Source: Deroplatys truncata
Taxonomy: Eukaryota > Arthropoda > Insecta > Mantodea > Mantidae
Direction: 5' to 3'
Length of the DNA stretch: 64,000 nt
Assembly (NCBI GenBank): GCA_030765065.1
Contig: CM060983.1
Location: 52,946,067 to 53,010,066, forward strand
Shown: piece by piece, positions 32,639-45,478 of the stretch
How the letters are laid out: the number at the start of each line of letters is the position of its first letter
Position numbering within the stretch: position 1 is the first letter of the stretch
Program-made: the position numbers and the translations under genes
The notes under the pieces: generated by a model
Database searches by the model: none
What the model was told of the DNA's origin: nothing
What the model saw: the letters and a program-made list of their open reading frames with translations, nothing else

Positions 32639-33687
32639 CTGCCTGTTGCTGCTACTGACAGTGACGAGGTGCATCAGGCAATTAGCACGCGTTGTGTACC
32701 CTCTCAAAAGCTGGGCGGTAGGTAACAACGATATTCTTTATGCCTGCAAGCTACTTCACAGAAAGCTGTTTGATAATAATATTATGTGTTAAATTCACAG
32801 GACTTTCACTACTCACTCTCATACAAACTATTGTTACGAAAGCTTATTCTTCTACCTTCTTCATGATAATCGAAATAAACATTTGCAGAAATTCTGTTAT
32901 TGTATATTTCCTTGTAGGTAAAGAGAGATTAGAAGAATACAAAAAGCAATACTCAAATCTTTTAAGAGCGGGCCGCTATGCGATGGCTTTGAAATTCCGT
33001 CCTCTTTGTATGACCAAAGAGAAAAGAAAGAAGAAGAAAAAAACGATAAGTCCTTCCAATTTGAGAAAATTATAAGTATTTAAACATTCAAAGCAATAAC
33101 AAGGAATATCTCTGAAATGGCTAATACCAAAAAAATAACAAATATGTTTTAACGAAATGTATATTTTTTGTATAGTACGACTTTATCTCCTCTTACAATT
33201 TACCAGTTATGCAGCATTCGGAATGAAGAGGACTTGGAAGCTATCCCACAAAATTTAACGTAAGCATTTCCTTTGTCCTGAAATTATCGTAACATATAGT
33301 ATTTTAATCAAAATCGTCAAGACCATTTTTGAGAAAATCGACATTTTCGAAATCTTTTTCAGGCAGTATTTTTAACACTTAGATGATTTCAGTCAAATTA
33401 TGTAATATAAAATTCAATAACAGCCCGCCTTAAAGCAATATGTGTAACGATATATAAAAAGTGTATATTACAGTCATTATATATGTTTATATTATTGTAT
33501 ACATGTTCAATAATGTTATCTGAATGTATTACGTAATTTAATAATATAGGAGCTGTCAGAATAATGGGTTAAAAGTATCTAATAATGAGGTAACAATGAA
33601 GTAACTTTGAGGCAATAATGAATAAGAATGTTTAATAATGCTATTAGTCATTATTGAAGCAACAATAATGTAAATTTTGAGACAGTT

Positions 33688-33695
33688 TATAAAAT
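33688..33695 (+). promoter_or_regulatory. TATA box of the LTR remnant
   Basis: TATAAAAT, followed by CCAATC-type sequences within 60 bases. Its place in the LTR agrees with the TATA box at 2841. Confidence 0.45.
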
Positions 33696-33965
33696 AGCCA
33701 ATCAACAACCAGAAAAAGCTTTGGTTAATAAAAGCATTCTATTGGTTTAGGAATAACCAATCAGAGACTTGAAATACAGAAATTTACAAATGTGGCGGTA
33801 GAAACAAAGTCAGTTGCTTGTAGACAGCGCTCATAACTGGACGTGTTGGTTGTAGACAGTGTTCCTGACGCGAGATGTGTCCTAGAGAAGTTTAACACGT
33901 ATTCAGTGTGAGACGAAAAATAGTTTACGTGTTAAAAAGTGCAAGTAATTAATAAAACATATCAC

Positions 33966-34004
<39 letters not shown>
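33966..34004 (+). repeat. (CT)n microsatellite
   Basis: About 19 CT units directly before the left arm of the perfect inverted repeat. Confidence 0.9.
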
Positions 34005-34006
<2 letters not shown>

Positions 34007-34151
34007 GGAGTGCTGCGACTGAAGAATGTAGGCTTACACAGATTATATATATCATTGAAGTGTTATTTAAATCGTGTCAAGCATTAATAAAAGGAGTCAA
34101 GTAAAATTATAATCTGTGTAAGCCTACATTCTTCAGTCGCAGCACTCCCTG
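34004..34151. repeat. Perfect 44-base inverted repeat with 60-base spacer
   Basis: Left arm 34004-34047 and right arm 34108-34151 are exact reverse complements, checked base by base. The arms begin CAGGGAGTGCTGCGACTGAA on the left. A transcript could form a 44-pair hairpin. It lies within the LTR remnant. No ORF crosses it. Confidence 0.95.
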
Positions 34152-34630
34152 TTAAGACATTCATGTCTAAAAAAATATAAATACTGACGCAGCCGAGGCA
34201 AACATAAATATATAATACTTAAAGAAACAGTCAAATTACAAAGTTGATATTTTTAAACTTGGGGCGAAGGCTACCGGAAACTTTTTACTATACGTGCGGT
34301 TGCTACTACTTCAAGTTGACGCTCAAAGCGTGGGGCAAATAACAATACAACAAACCATCTATTTCATTTTTCATCTAAAGGGCAGTTTGGGGTGGGGAGA
34401 TTTTCTTGAAAATTTTCGTGTCGCATCATTGGAAGATGTTGGACTTAAATACCAAGTTTGGTTTTTAACCACTTTTCGTTTTTGAGTTATGCTATTCATA
34501 GACACACTTTTACATACACGGACCTTTTTCTAAAAATTCTTTTCTAGGGGGGATGTGTTCAGGGGTTCTCAAATATATTTGCGATGAAATCTCGACATCG
34601 AATTTTTGAGTGAAATGCAATACGATTCGT

Positions 34631-35927
34631 ATTGTGAACAGATAATGCGGGCGCTATGAGAAATTATTCTTGTAAAAAAACACAATGAAAAATGAAATCT
34701 GTCAAAACCACGTCGAGTTATTAAACACGTTCAAATACAAAAGGTAATTGCCATGAGTTTGACTTGAAACCAAAGTTGGTCACACTGAAGATTGTGCGAT
34801 AATAAGCTTTTAGCTCGTGTGCTCTGTGTTAGAAGTTCTATTTTTAGGTCATTTACTCAGGGAACCTTAAAACGGGCATTTTCGCTGCAATCTCGGAATA
34901 GAATTTTGGGTAGAATGCAATAGTTTACTATAGACAAGTAATAGAAAAACTAAGAATGTTTCATTCAAATCTCTTGCTTGTTCTTAATAACAGAACAAGC
35001 CTATTTTCTTGTTTAAGATATTGATTTTCACTTTATAACCCCTATAAAAAGCATAATACTATATTTATTGGTATAACATTTATGAACTGCTTCTTCTTCT
35101 CTTCCAAGGTTTAGGCCTATGGCGTATTATGGGGCTAAAACACGTGATTGAAAACGTTGTTCACATAACATTAATGGACATAAAATGATACATTTTAATT
35201 TATTATAGCAAATACATACTAATAAATGTTATGCTCTCACTTGATTTAGCAGAGCAGGTAGTTATGATGGCGAAAATCATGGCAAACGTACTATAAAGGT
35301 TGAAGGAATACATTTGCTTAAACAAGCCTATTCGTACTACATCTCATATAAATTTCTTCTTTAAGATGCAAAAATAGAATCTTGTATAATAGCGCCTCCC
35401 CTATTAAGAGGGGTTGCTATATGAAGTCTAAAATACGACTAGAGTAATAAACCTGCTTGTGCCACCTAGCGAGGACTTTTCGAAGTAGTAGAATTTCTCC
35501 GATGGTTCACCACAACAGTCCGTGCAAACAGTACAGAGTTAGCTCTACATTCGATAGATAGCGCGGAGGTGCACTGTACAAATCTTCCGCTGCATTTACA
35601 CTAAGTATATTCTCTAAGATATTCGTTCCTTTCTGTTTTATTTTGCTTCCAGATCTTTATTTACCACCGATTAGTAGATATCATGTCACTGTAATATCCT
35701 TAGCTAAATCTGTATTATCTTTATGTAGACTTTTTTCTCTTATTCTTTCGGTATAAGTCGTTTTATACAATAAAAAAATGGATCTTATATTTTAAATTTT
35801 CTTCACCATCTGGATTCCTAGATTTTCTTTTGAAGAGAGCTTAGCAATAAGGAATATGGGTTTCTGTTCTTCAAGTTATTCTTTGTTATCTTTCTTATAT
35901 TTTTATAGCACTCAAACCAAAATTAAA
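34631..35927. other. Mostly unassigned, with an AT1 3' scrap
   Basis: 34850-34960 is a worn AT1 3' end. The rest, about 1.1 kb, has no ORF above 60 codons, no RNA gene and no family match. Confidence 0.4.
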
Positions 35928-37305
35928 AATCTAATGTGTTGCTCACACGACTTTTCCTACATATAATCGTTTATTTTCATACCTATTCTACAAATTATTT
36001 AAAAAGAAACGTGTTTTATGCTGATTTCTGTTGTACATGATAAATGATGGCTACATTGATTTCGATAGAAACATACAGGAGGCTAGGGCGACAGTCAAAT
36101 GTTTAAAAACAAGCTCACTACGTGCTGATTGTGCTTGACCTCACGAGAGGTCAAATATAAGAACAGCAAATGTATTGCTCAGAGAAAACATAAAATATCT
36201 CTAAACGGCTAAAGTGGCAGAAGTGTTTTTTAATGCCAACTGCATATTTTTAACGAGTTCTACGTTGTTTCTGTATTAAATAATTGTCTATCTCTTATAG
36301 TTTTCTAGTTGTTAAAACTCTCTGAAATTCCATAAGAATGAAGAGGCTTTCATAGGCTATTTACAGAAAATACAAGATATATATTTTATTTAAAACTATA
36401 AGGAAAAACAGTGTCCACCTCTGTGGTGTTGGGGTAGCGAGGCTGCCTCACATTTCAGAGGTCCCGAGTTCGAATCTGGTTACGGTGAGTTACCACAATA
36501 AGGTGTTGCCCTGAGAAGACGAATATCGGGTAACTTTAAGCTATATGGAACCCGGGCTCATTTGGGTACCATTTCATTCATTGTCCGATATGACGTCCCC
36601 GATTAAAGGACATTAAGCTTCAAGTAAGTCCCCCCCCCCAAAAAAAGTTTCAAATGCGAGAAGTACAGAATTTTCAAATTCAGTGTCCTAAGTAGGAACT
36701 TCCTCTTTAAGACACGCTGTGTATGCTTTTCAATTGTTTATGCTCATTATGGTCCTAAACTTAAATCTCTCAATACATTTTCATTCTGACTTCGCAAAAC
36801 AGTTTATTGTGAATTTTTCTTATGTAGACAAACTTATAGAACGTGGGATTTTTTATACTCGTTATGAAAATCTTTCTACTCGTAAGACAGTCCCACTTCG
36901 GCTATAAGTTGCTAACTTAATTACACATAGTCAAGTCAAAATCTTAAATATAATATGGTACGCCAATCAAAATCTTTTGAGACTGTTTTGAGAAAATAAA
37001 AAATGACAATAATGTTTTTCAGTAAAGGTGAATTCGAGGGAATGTCATAAAAATTGCCATGTTGTATCCTTTAAAGATACTGGACTTAAAGCTAACTTTA
37101 GTATTCTTCCAACTTTTCGTCTTTGTGTTATGCATGCAGTTTGTCTGTATGTCTATTTGTATCTCTCTTTCAAACATACACGTATGCACACAAAACACAT
37201 GAGACTTCGAAGTATTTCCGGGAAATGTCAATATCGAAGTTTAGTGTGGAATGCAATGTTTCTTCTAACTGCTATAGGTAATCTGTAGAGAAGATACAAA
37301 TAATA
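35928..37305 (+). repeat. Old AT1 copy split by an insertion
   Basis: AT1 covers 35928-36405 (starting TCTAATGTGTTGCTCACACG) and about 36930-37305 (ending TCTGTAGAGAAGATACAAAT). Divergence is high. The gap holds a tRNA-headed SINE and about 280 bases of unknown origin. Confidence 0.65.
36409..36646 (+). repeat. tRNA-headed SINE, GTCCACCTC family
   Basis: A-box-like TGTGGTGTTGGGGTAGCG and B-box-like CCGAGTTCGAATCTGG at tRNA spacing, then a body of about 150 bases ending in C and A runs. A second, worn copy is at 40781. Confidence 0.65.
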
Positions 37306-39057
37306 ACATTCAGTGCTATAAAATTAAAACGTTCAATGTTACCAGCTTTGTTTCCTTGTCGAATGTGAATGTTATTGAAGTGTGTTTAAGTTAATACATT
37401 TTGCGACGGATTTCTCTTTGACTGCTCGTCGTCTTTCTCCCTGGTGTGTTGACTTGCTGTAATAGAATGTTCTACAACACTTTTGTGTTGGCTTATGCTC
37501 TTAACTTTGATATAGGGCGTGGTAACAGGAGACGAGATGAAAAGGTTAAGCTGACTTTAACTGTAATTTATTCATTCTTGTTCGTAGCTAACCGTGAATT
37601 CTATCCCATAATTATATTACTAGGTTATGGGGAGGGGCTATCTCTCAAGCTGTACCTCCCACTCTATGTAGCTTTCCTAAATTGCTAACAGCTTCTTCAC
37701 CCACTCAGCCATTTGAGTGGCATGAGGTTCACCTCTGCTTTATTTATATACACCGCAAAAGATATTTTTCCCAGAACTATTTAAAGCACTATTGGATTTG
37801 CTGATCACCTTAGGGTCATATGAGAACATTTGCTCTTATATCTCTCCTCATGACGCGTTTGGACTTTCCACTTTTGTTCCAACCCCTCTCTCTTCAATCT
37901 CTATTTGTCTCTTTCACTCCAGCGTTTCTGCTGGTCATGTTCAGTCTATGCCTGATGCTTCGTGCCACCCTAGAGATATCTCCGCCTGGTACCGCTTGGC
38001 TTCATGCACCTAACTTACATCTGCACGGCTAGCTAGCTTCCATTACATTTAGCACATAATATATTTACAATTTTATAATATTTATATTAACACCGATATT
38101 TGCTTTGATATACCATTGTTCCCGCTAAAATTTTACAACATACATAGGATTTTAATTCATAATATATGAAACCGTATCTCTATTGCTGTATGAATGTAAA
38201 GCTCGCACAGTTCTTAGGAATAAATACTTCAATCATGAAATCACGCAATTGAAAGGATTTAAAGAAGTGCCTACTAAGAGACTTGCAGACTTTGCGAAGG
38301 AGACAAGGATCTTACGGTATTAAATGAAGGAAAGCACAATAGATCACAATGGTCGCAGAGCGTAGGGTATTTATTCTCCCTTTCTTTAAAATAAAAAAAT
38401 GCATAATACCTACACAAGCCGTCCTTGGCTGAAGTTAGTTTATACGTTAGCGCAGATGCTAAAAGGTTTGCCTAAGCAGAACTGCAAAGGGGACTCCATA
38501 CCGACAGAGAAGAGATCGCTAAATGAAAGACCAATGCTTTAAATTGAACACTTTAACTGCTATCACCCGTCCCAGAGCTCATGGGTACAGACACTGCGTG
38601 CTATATGGGGGATTCCCGGCCGGGCTCCAAAAAGTTGTCATTAAAGAAAAACATTTCACGGTATACCCAGGGTCTGGTGTTTGAATGTGAGAGTACCTAA
38701 GTGTGTATGTGGGACATGTTATCGCTTAATAACCAATTCGTCCATTAACAAAAATTCAGGATGCCGCTTGACGCAAATCTGAGCGCACTTTAGTTCCATG
38801 GCAGTTAATCCACTCTCAGTACAACTACATGATACCAATTGTTGCCGCAAAGTCATCAAGATTAAACAAGATTCTATTTTATTATATTTATGTACTTCTA
38901 AAGGTGCGTGAAAGTTAAATTATTTTTTATTAGTGCATTATTCAAATAACCATGTGCAAAAACATGCTCGCTCTTTGGTGGACGAATTGATGTAAGTGCC
39001 TCTCAGGTATACGTTCTGATCCATCATTACTTAATATCATCTCTGTATGTAAAAAAA
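37306..39057. other. Unassigned unique DNA with a SINE relic
   Basis: ORFs of 60-80 codons at 37446, 37792 and 37820 overlap in different frames and show no domain. 38566-38700 resembles the tRNA-headed element at 57500 (GCGTGCTATATGGGGGATTC and a CCCAGGGTCTGG motif). No exon is called. Confidence 0.4.
38566..38700 (+). repeat. Relic of tRNA-headed SINE
   Basis: Shares GCTATATGGGGGATTCCCGG and the downstream GGGTCTGG...GAATG...GAGAG pattern with the copy at 57500. The A box is eroded. Confidence 0.45.
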
Positions 39058-39887
39058 TCTGTGTTACACTCATATGACTTTCTCTACTCTTGTACAAACT
39101 ATTTTTACAAACGCTTATTCTCCATATGCTTCATGTTAAACGAGATGTTAATCTTATTGCTAATTTTCTTGTAGGTGCAAGGGGAATATGGTAGGCTTTA
39201 AGTGGTAGTCAAATATTTTAAGAGCTGGTTGCTATGTGGAGTATTCCATTCTCTTTGCGTTACCAGGACAAAAAAAATGAATGAGAAAAATTTGAGAAAA
39301 AGTATAAGTATTGGAAAACTTAAGGGAATAACAAGCAATATCTCGAAAATGGTTCACTCAACAAAAAGTATATGACATAAATTATGTATTTTAACGCGAT
39401 CTACATTTTTTGTGTAGTAAAAGTTTGTCTATCTCTTATGGTTTACCAGTTATGCAAAAGTCATTCACAATGAAGAATACTTTTGGAGACATTTCCAGAA
39501 AATTCAAGATATACATTTTATTTGTCATGAAAGTGCCTTAAACATATGATATTTTAATCAAAATCGTTAGAGCCATTTTTGAGAAAATTAAAATTTTCGA
39601 AAAATGTTCCATGTAAAGGGCAATCTGGGGTGGGGGTATTTTCTTGAAAACCTTCGTGTCGCATCTCTGGAAGATGCTGAACCTAAATACCAAGTTTGGT
39701 GTTAATCCAACTGTTCGTTTCTGAGTTATGCTGTTCACAGACAGACACACACACGGGCATGTTTCCAAAACTGCTTTTTGGATTCAGGGGGCCTCAAAAC
39801 ATATATATTCCGGTGAAATCTCGGTATCGAATTTTTGGGTGGAATACAATTCTTCCCCTACTTACTATACGTAGTAGAGAAAGTAAG
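39058..39887 (+). repeat. AT1 full copy, subtype a
   Basis: Starts TCTGTGTTACACTCATATGA after seven A (three bases missing in the first motif) and ends CGTAGTAGAGAAAGTAAG. Its CA tract is short. The 82-codon ORF at 39696 is the recurrent shadow. Confidence 0.85.
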
Positions 39888-40948
39888 AAAAAAAAGGTGC
39901 GCAGAAGACAGACGCATTTTGGTGTGCCTCCGCAAACGTCGTAACCATAACCGTGTGTTCGTTATTGGTGAACGTTACCTTTTTGTCTGAATGATTGGCT
40001 CGAACTGAATGCAGGTGACCACGCGAGCTTATCGGTACGAAACTACCATGCAAATACCCGCAGAAAGCAGCACTACCTCAGTGGCCTTTCGCTTCGTACC
40101 TGTACTGTCCATCTGAACAGCAGTGATGCGGCAACTTCCTTTGCACCTAAGCTTGCGGGCAACATACAACTGCAAAGGACGGCTTGTTTGGGCCACCTAG
40201 AATATTATTTATTGCAGTTTTTTCTTATGTTTTGTATTGCGAAGTAACTTCAAAGCATTAATTTACTTTATTTTCATTCCAACCCAAATAAATATTGGGC
40301 TGGTTTTCTGGCGAGTATATAGATTTGGTTGGGTTAATTTAGAAAGCCTTAGGCATTAGTTTTATAAACACGCATTACATATCATGATTTCGTCAGCATT
40401 AATGAGTTCATGATTTTCAAAATAAAGATTATAGGTCATTAACTTCTCTTGTGCTAAATTCGTGCACTATTATCATTGCCTCATACAGGACGTCGACTAT
40501 ATCTAAGCTCTTAGAGGAAGATCTAATGCTGTGAAAGATCTCTCATACATACTTTTTCTAGGTCAACAAAGAACAGGTGTTAAGTTCTGTCCAAATCACG
40601 CTTACAGTACCTGTTATGCTAATCTAACAGACAGGTGCTAACAAAATTTTGGTTTTATTAAACGGCGCGAAGAGCAAGAAGAAGTTGTTGAATTCAATAA
40701 AGGTTTGAAGATTGGAAGGAATAGATGCTTTTCATGGAGTGGAAAGAATATTCTGAAGTATAATGTGATACAAAAATGATGATGTCCACATCCATGATGT
40801 AGGAGCAGCGCGCCTGCCTCACATTGTAGGGGTCCTGTCTATGAATCTCGGTTAATAAGAGTTACCTGGGTAAGGCATTTCCTGTGAGGTCCTCGCTTAT
40901 TATCAGAAGAAGAATTCCGGATGACTCGATTAATATGAGGTACATAAA
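39888..40948. other. Unassigned unique DNA with a SINE relic
   Basis: About 890 bases without recognised content, then 40781-40945 as a worn copy of the GTCCACCTC SINE family (TGCCTCACATTGTAGGGGTC). Confidence 0.4.
40781..40945 (+). repeat. Worn tRNA-headed SINE, GTCCACCTC family
   Basis: Matches the 36409 copy across the head and first body segment. The B box is degenerate (TCTATGAATCTCGG). Confidence 0.5.
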
Positions 40949-41679
40949 AAGAAACCCTGATGTGATGCATTCACATGACTTTCTCTACTCTCTATCATTT
41001 ATTAGTGGGTTTACAAACTATTCTCACTAAAGCTTATTTTTCTATCTATTTAATTTTAATACAAATAAGCCTTTGCAGTAATAGCTACATTACATATTCC
41101 ATTATATATACAAAACGAACATCGATAGTCAAATGTTTAAGAACTAGACGCTATATGACGGCCTTAAAATTCCATATTGTTTCCATGCAATCGCGTGAAA
41201 CAACTGAATGTTGATAGTGTTTTAAGAGAATGACCAAGTATTGAACAATTCGAACCTTTAATAAGAGTTATGTTGGAAATGGTTTATTCCACAAAAAAGC
41301 TTATTTCAAATTAATTGTGTGTCTTAAAGAGATCTACATTTATTTTGTTGTACGTTTTCGTCTATCGCTTAACGTTTACAAGTTATACAAGATTATACAA
41401 AATTCCTTCTGAATGTAAAGGACTTTACAGGCTATTCCCAGAAAATTCAAGGTATACATTTATTAGTAATGTAAATATCCTTAATATATGGTGTTTTAAT
41501 CAAAATCGTTACTCATTTTTTACAATATAAAAAATTTCGAAAAATCTTCCTTATAAAGAATAGTTGCAGATAGGTGAATTTTCTTGAAAATCTTTGTATC
41601 GTATCTTTGGAAGGCACTGAACCTAAATACCAAGTTTGATATATACCCGTCTTTTCGTTTTTGAGTTATGCTGTTCACA

Positions 41680-41719
<40 letters not shown>

Positions 41720-41803
41720 GACACTAACATGCTTCCAGAAATGCTTTATTCGGATTCATGGGGCCTCAAAACGTGTATTTACGGTGAAATCTCAGTATCT
41801 AAT
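40949..41803 (+). repeat. AT1 copy, subtype b, 3' end lost
   Basis: Begins CTGATGTGATGCATTCACA and stops at CTCAGTATCTAATT, just short of its normal end, against a minus-strand copy. It holds the longest pure CA tract of the family (41682-41717). Confidence 0.8.
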
Positions 41804-42590
41804 TACTTTCTCTACTACGTATAGTAAGTAGGGGAAGTATTGTATCCACCAAAAAATTCGATACCGAGATTTCACCGGAAATATATGTTTTGAGACCCCC
41901 TGAATCCAAAAAAAAAAGCATTTTTGGAAACATGTCCGTGTGTGTGTGTCTGTGAACAGCATAACTCAGAAACGAACAGCTGGATAAACACCAAACTTGG
42001 TATTAAGGTTCAGTATCTTCCAGAGATGCAGCACGAAGGTTTTCAAGAAAATCCGCCACCCCAGACTACCCTTTACATGGAATATTTTTCGAACATTTTA
42101 ATTTTCTCAAAAATGGCTATTAAAATATCATATGTTTAAGATATTTTTATGACAAATAAAATGTATATCTTGAATTTTTTGGGAATGTCTCCAAAAGTAT
42201 TCTTCATTGTGAACTACTTTTGCATAACTGGTAAATCATAAGAGATAGACAAAATTTTACTACACAAAAAATGTAGATCGCGTTAAAATACACAATTTAT
42301 GTCATATACATTTTTGTTGTTGAGTGAAACATTTTCGAGATATTGCTTGTTATTCCTTTAAATTTTCCAATACTTACACTTTATCTCAAATGGGAATTCG
42401 TTATTCATTTTTTTATGTCCTGGACATAGCAACCAGCTCTTAAAATATTTGACTGTCGCTTGCATCTACAAGAAAATTAGCAATAAGATTAACATCTCGA
42501 TTAACATGAAGCATATGGAGAATAAGCGTTTTTAAAAATAGTTTGTACAAGAGTAGAGAAAGTCATGTGAGTGTAACACATCAGATTTTT
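41804..42590 (-). repeat. AT1 full copy, subtype a
   Basis: Complete minus-strand copy from ACTTTCTCTACTACGTATAG to GAGTGTAACACATCAGATTTTT. It apparently landed in the 3' end of the preceding copy. Confidence 0.85.
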
Positions 42591-43122
42591 AATATATATG
42601 TTTATCATATTATTCGTTAAATAGACAAAATAAATATAAATTGAACTCCAGATTCTGTGAAGATAAATTCCGGAACTCTGGTTATATCACTGCGGATAAA
42701 ATTACAGCCATTAGGTAATCTTTTTGTTTTTCATAAAACTCAATACTAAGGGAGATATTTCTACTTTATGACTTCGTGTCTCATAATAGCCCTTACCACT
42801 TTAGGGATGGTACTTAAAATATAATTAATAAATAAATAAAGAAATAAATGCACACACGAGTTCACATGCGCATAAAACACGCTCGGATTTTTTAAATCTA
42901 ATTTTTGTTAGCTCTCTCTTCCCTTATGGATAAAATAGTCCTTGCTAAAGATTTATAACTTATTTTCTGTGCCGGTCTTAAAAGAAAACTTTGCGTTTTC
43001 TCGGAAACTGTGCAACTGCCATGCAGTATTTTTAAAACTTTGTTTTGTCTTACGTATTTTACCCACGCATTCAAGTTTTATCCAACATAACAATATAAAC
43101 GTATCCATGAATTGAATTGTTG

Positions 43123-43157
<35 letters not shown>

Positions 43158-43607
43158 GCCTTGATAGTTATCACGGAGTCACTTTCAGTGCAGAGCTTAT
43201 TAAAAACGCAAGAGATTACACACGTCACAAAACAGAGAAAGTAATAAAAACACTTCGGTTGCTATAATGTTACAGTCAAATATTATTTATTTGATATTAC
43301 GCTTTTGTTTGATAACTTGTGTTCTTCCTCGTATTTCAGAATTTGACACCAAAAATCGCAACACTCTCTCCTACATCATTTCGCTGCCACTTTCTCCCAA
43401 CTTTTCTGCTAGTCCTTTCCCTGCGGCTACTAGCTGCCTTACCTCTATAAACACATGACGGCAGCTCGTGTGTGATTCTTCGAAATGTGGGAATAAATCC
43501 CCAAAAGCTTTCAAATAACTATTTGTTAAAAACTGGCGAAAATATGAAAATTTAAGCATGAGAAGAGAACATTATCAACGTGCCAAGTACTTAATAGGCT
43601 AGTTTTA
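42591..43607. other. Unassigned unique DNA with (TAA)n
   Basis: A trinucleotide TAA array lies at 43124-43156. ORFs of 60-90 codons here have no domain. Nothing else is recognised. Confidence 0.4.
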
Positions 43608-45190
43608 CAAATGTTTCATACAATATTTTTACTAAAGTTTATTTTCTATCTACTGTGTCTTAGTGTAAATAAATCTTTGCAGAAATAATTACATTACACA
43701 TTTTATTAAAGATACAAAGAGAACAGTAATAGTCAAATGTTTAAGAACTAGAAGTATATGCTGGCTGTAAAATTCTATACTCTTTCCATGCAATCGTAAG
43801 AAACAACTGAAAACATTGGAAAAAACAGCCATTAATAACGGATTAATGGCGACTGCTGCAAAAATTATTTAAAATAAATTGTGTGTTTTAAAGAGGTTAC
43901 ATTTTTTTGTGAAGTACATTTTCCTCTTATAGCTTTACGTTTACCAGTTTATAATATTATACATAATTTCTTCCAAATGAGGTAGATTCACAGGCTATTC
44001 CCAGGAATTCAAGATATACGTTTTATTTGTAAATATCTTTAATATATAGCGTTTTAATCAAACTCGTTAGAGTCATTTTTCAGAAAATAAAACATTTCAA
44101 AAAAATGTTCCATGTAAAGGGTAGTTTGGGATCAGACAATTTCCTTTAAAATCTATGGAAGGTATTGAACCTAAATACCAAGTTTGGTATTTATCCGACT
44201 TTTCGTTTTTGTATTATGCTGTTCACAGACCCACACTCGGACCTTTTTCTAAAAACATGATGTGTTTCACTCACCTGACATTCTCTACTCTTGTAAAAAC
44301 TCTTTTTCCAATTGCTTATTTTCCATCTACTTAATGTTAATCGAGATAAACGTTTGCAGAGTTATTGCTAATTTTCTTGTAGATGCAAGGGGAATATGGT
44401 AGGCTTTAAGCGATAGTCAAATGTTTTAAGAACTGGTTGCTATGTGGAGCATTCCATTCTCTTTGTATGTCCAGAACATAAAAAAATGAATAACGAATTC
44501 CCATTTGAGAAAAAGTATAAGGATTGGAAAATCTAAGGGAATAACAAGCAATATCTCGAAAATGGTTCACTCAACAAAAGAAATGTATATGGCATAAATC
44601 GTGTATTTTAAGGCGATCTACATTTTTTGTAGTAAAATTTTGTCTAGCTCTTATGGTTTACCAGTTAAGCAAAACTCATTCACAATGAAGAATACTTTTG
44701 GAGACATTCCCAGAAAATTCGAGATATACATTTCATTTGTCACGAAAATATCTTAAACATATGATATTTTAATCAAAATCGTTAGAGCCGTTTTGAGAAA
44801 ATTAAAAATGTTCCATGTAAAGGGTAATCTGGGGTGGGGAGATTTTCCTGAAAACCTTCGTGTCGCATCTCTGGAAGATGTTTGGTGTTTATCCGACTGT
44901 TCGTTTCTGAGTTATGCTGTTCACAGACAGACACACACACACGGAAATGTTTCCAGAAATGCTGTTTTTTTATTCAGGGGTTCTCAAAACATATATTTCC
45001 GGTGAAATCTTGGTATCGAATTTTTGGTTGGAATCCCCTACTTACTATACGTAGTAGAGAAAGTAGGATTTTTTTATGTTTGTATTCTGGAAGGCCTCAA
45101 AACATATATTTACGGTGTAATCTCGACATCGAATTTTTGAGTGGAATGCAATACTTCCCCTGCTTATTACACGTAGTGGAGAAAGTAAAA
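43608..45190 (+). repeat. AT1 copy interrupted by a second AT1
   Basis: The subtype b host copy covers 43608-44254 and 45070-45190, ending GTGGAGAAAGTAAAAA. The break is at CTTTTTCTAAAAA, the same internal position hit at 27141. Confidence 0.8.
44257..45069 (+). repeat. Nested AT1 copy, subtype a
   Basis: Starts ATGATGTGTTTCACTCACC and ends CGTAGTAGAGAAAGTAGG. About 35 bases before the microsatellite are missing, which lets two ORFs (70 and 134 codons) read through it. They are shadows. Confidence 0.82.
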
Positions 45191-45478
45191 ATTAATTATT
45201 CAGAAGACAATTCGGGCATGGGGAATGTAGCAAAAGCTGCGAAGATTATGTCAATGCCACAGAAATCAAAGAGGCTGAGTAAATAGTAGCAATCTGTTTT
45301 CAGTAGTTCTAATTAATGTGCTTAAAAGTACCTATACTCCTTTTTCTTCACACTGCGGCTACTGCACGGCTATTTGTGCACCGACCGCTGCAATTCGGAC
45401 TCCCGCCGAAACATTTATAATATCCCCTCAACTGCCTCACGTTCTCATAGTTACAGTTACAATTACAATAATTATGTA

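Larger units (their letters stand above)
33362..34366 (+). mobile_element. Diverged LTR plus leader of a retrotransposon
   Basis: It starts GGCAGTATTTTTAACAC, similar to the start of the LTR at 2465, and carries a TATA box at 33688 and a primer-site-like TGACGCTCAAAGCGTGGGGC at 34317-34336. The internal region and 3' LTR are absent. TTTTTCA occurs at 33355-33361 and 34367-34373, a likely 7-base target duplication (or 5 bases with chance extension). It is a relative of the 2.5-kb element, not the same subfamily. Confidence 0.6.
32780..34630 (+). repeat. AT1 copy interrupted by an LTR remnant
   Basis: AT1 runs from ATTATGTGTTAAATTCACA (32780) to 33361 and from 34367 to about 34630. The break is in the family's TTTCGAAAAATGTTCCATG region, with TTTTTCA on both sides of the insertion. 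Confidence 0.8.

Noticed and set aside
32447..32792. Poly-Leu and poly-Tyr ORFs
   Set aside because: They are translations of the (ATT)n array.
44882..45286. 134-codon plus-strand ORF and similar 60-95 codon ORFs at 10939, 22380, 39696, 41636, 58381 and 58505
   Set aside because: They recur because they read through the same AT1 segment, including its CA microsatellite (THTHTH runs). Both strands and different frames are open by turns, frames differ between copies, and no domain is visible.
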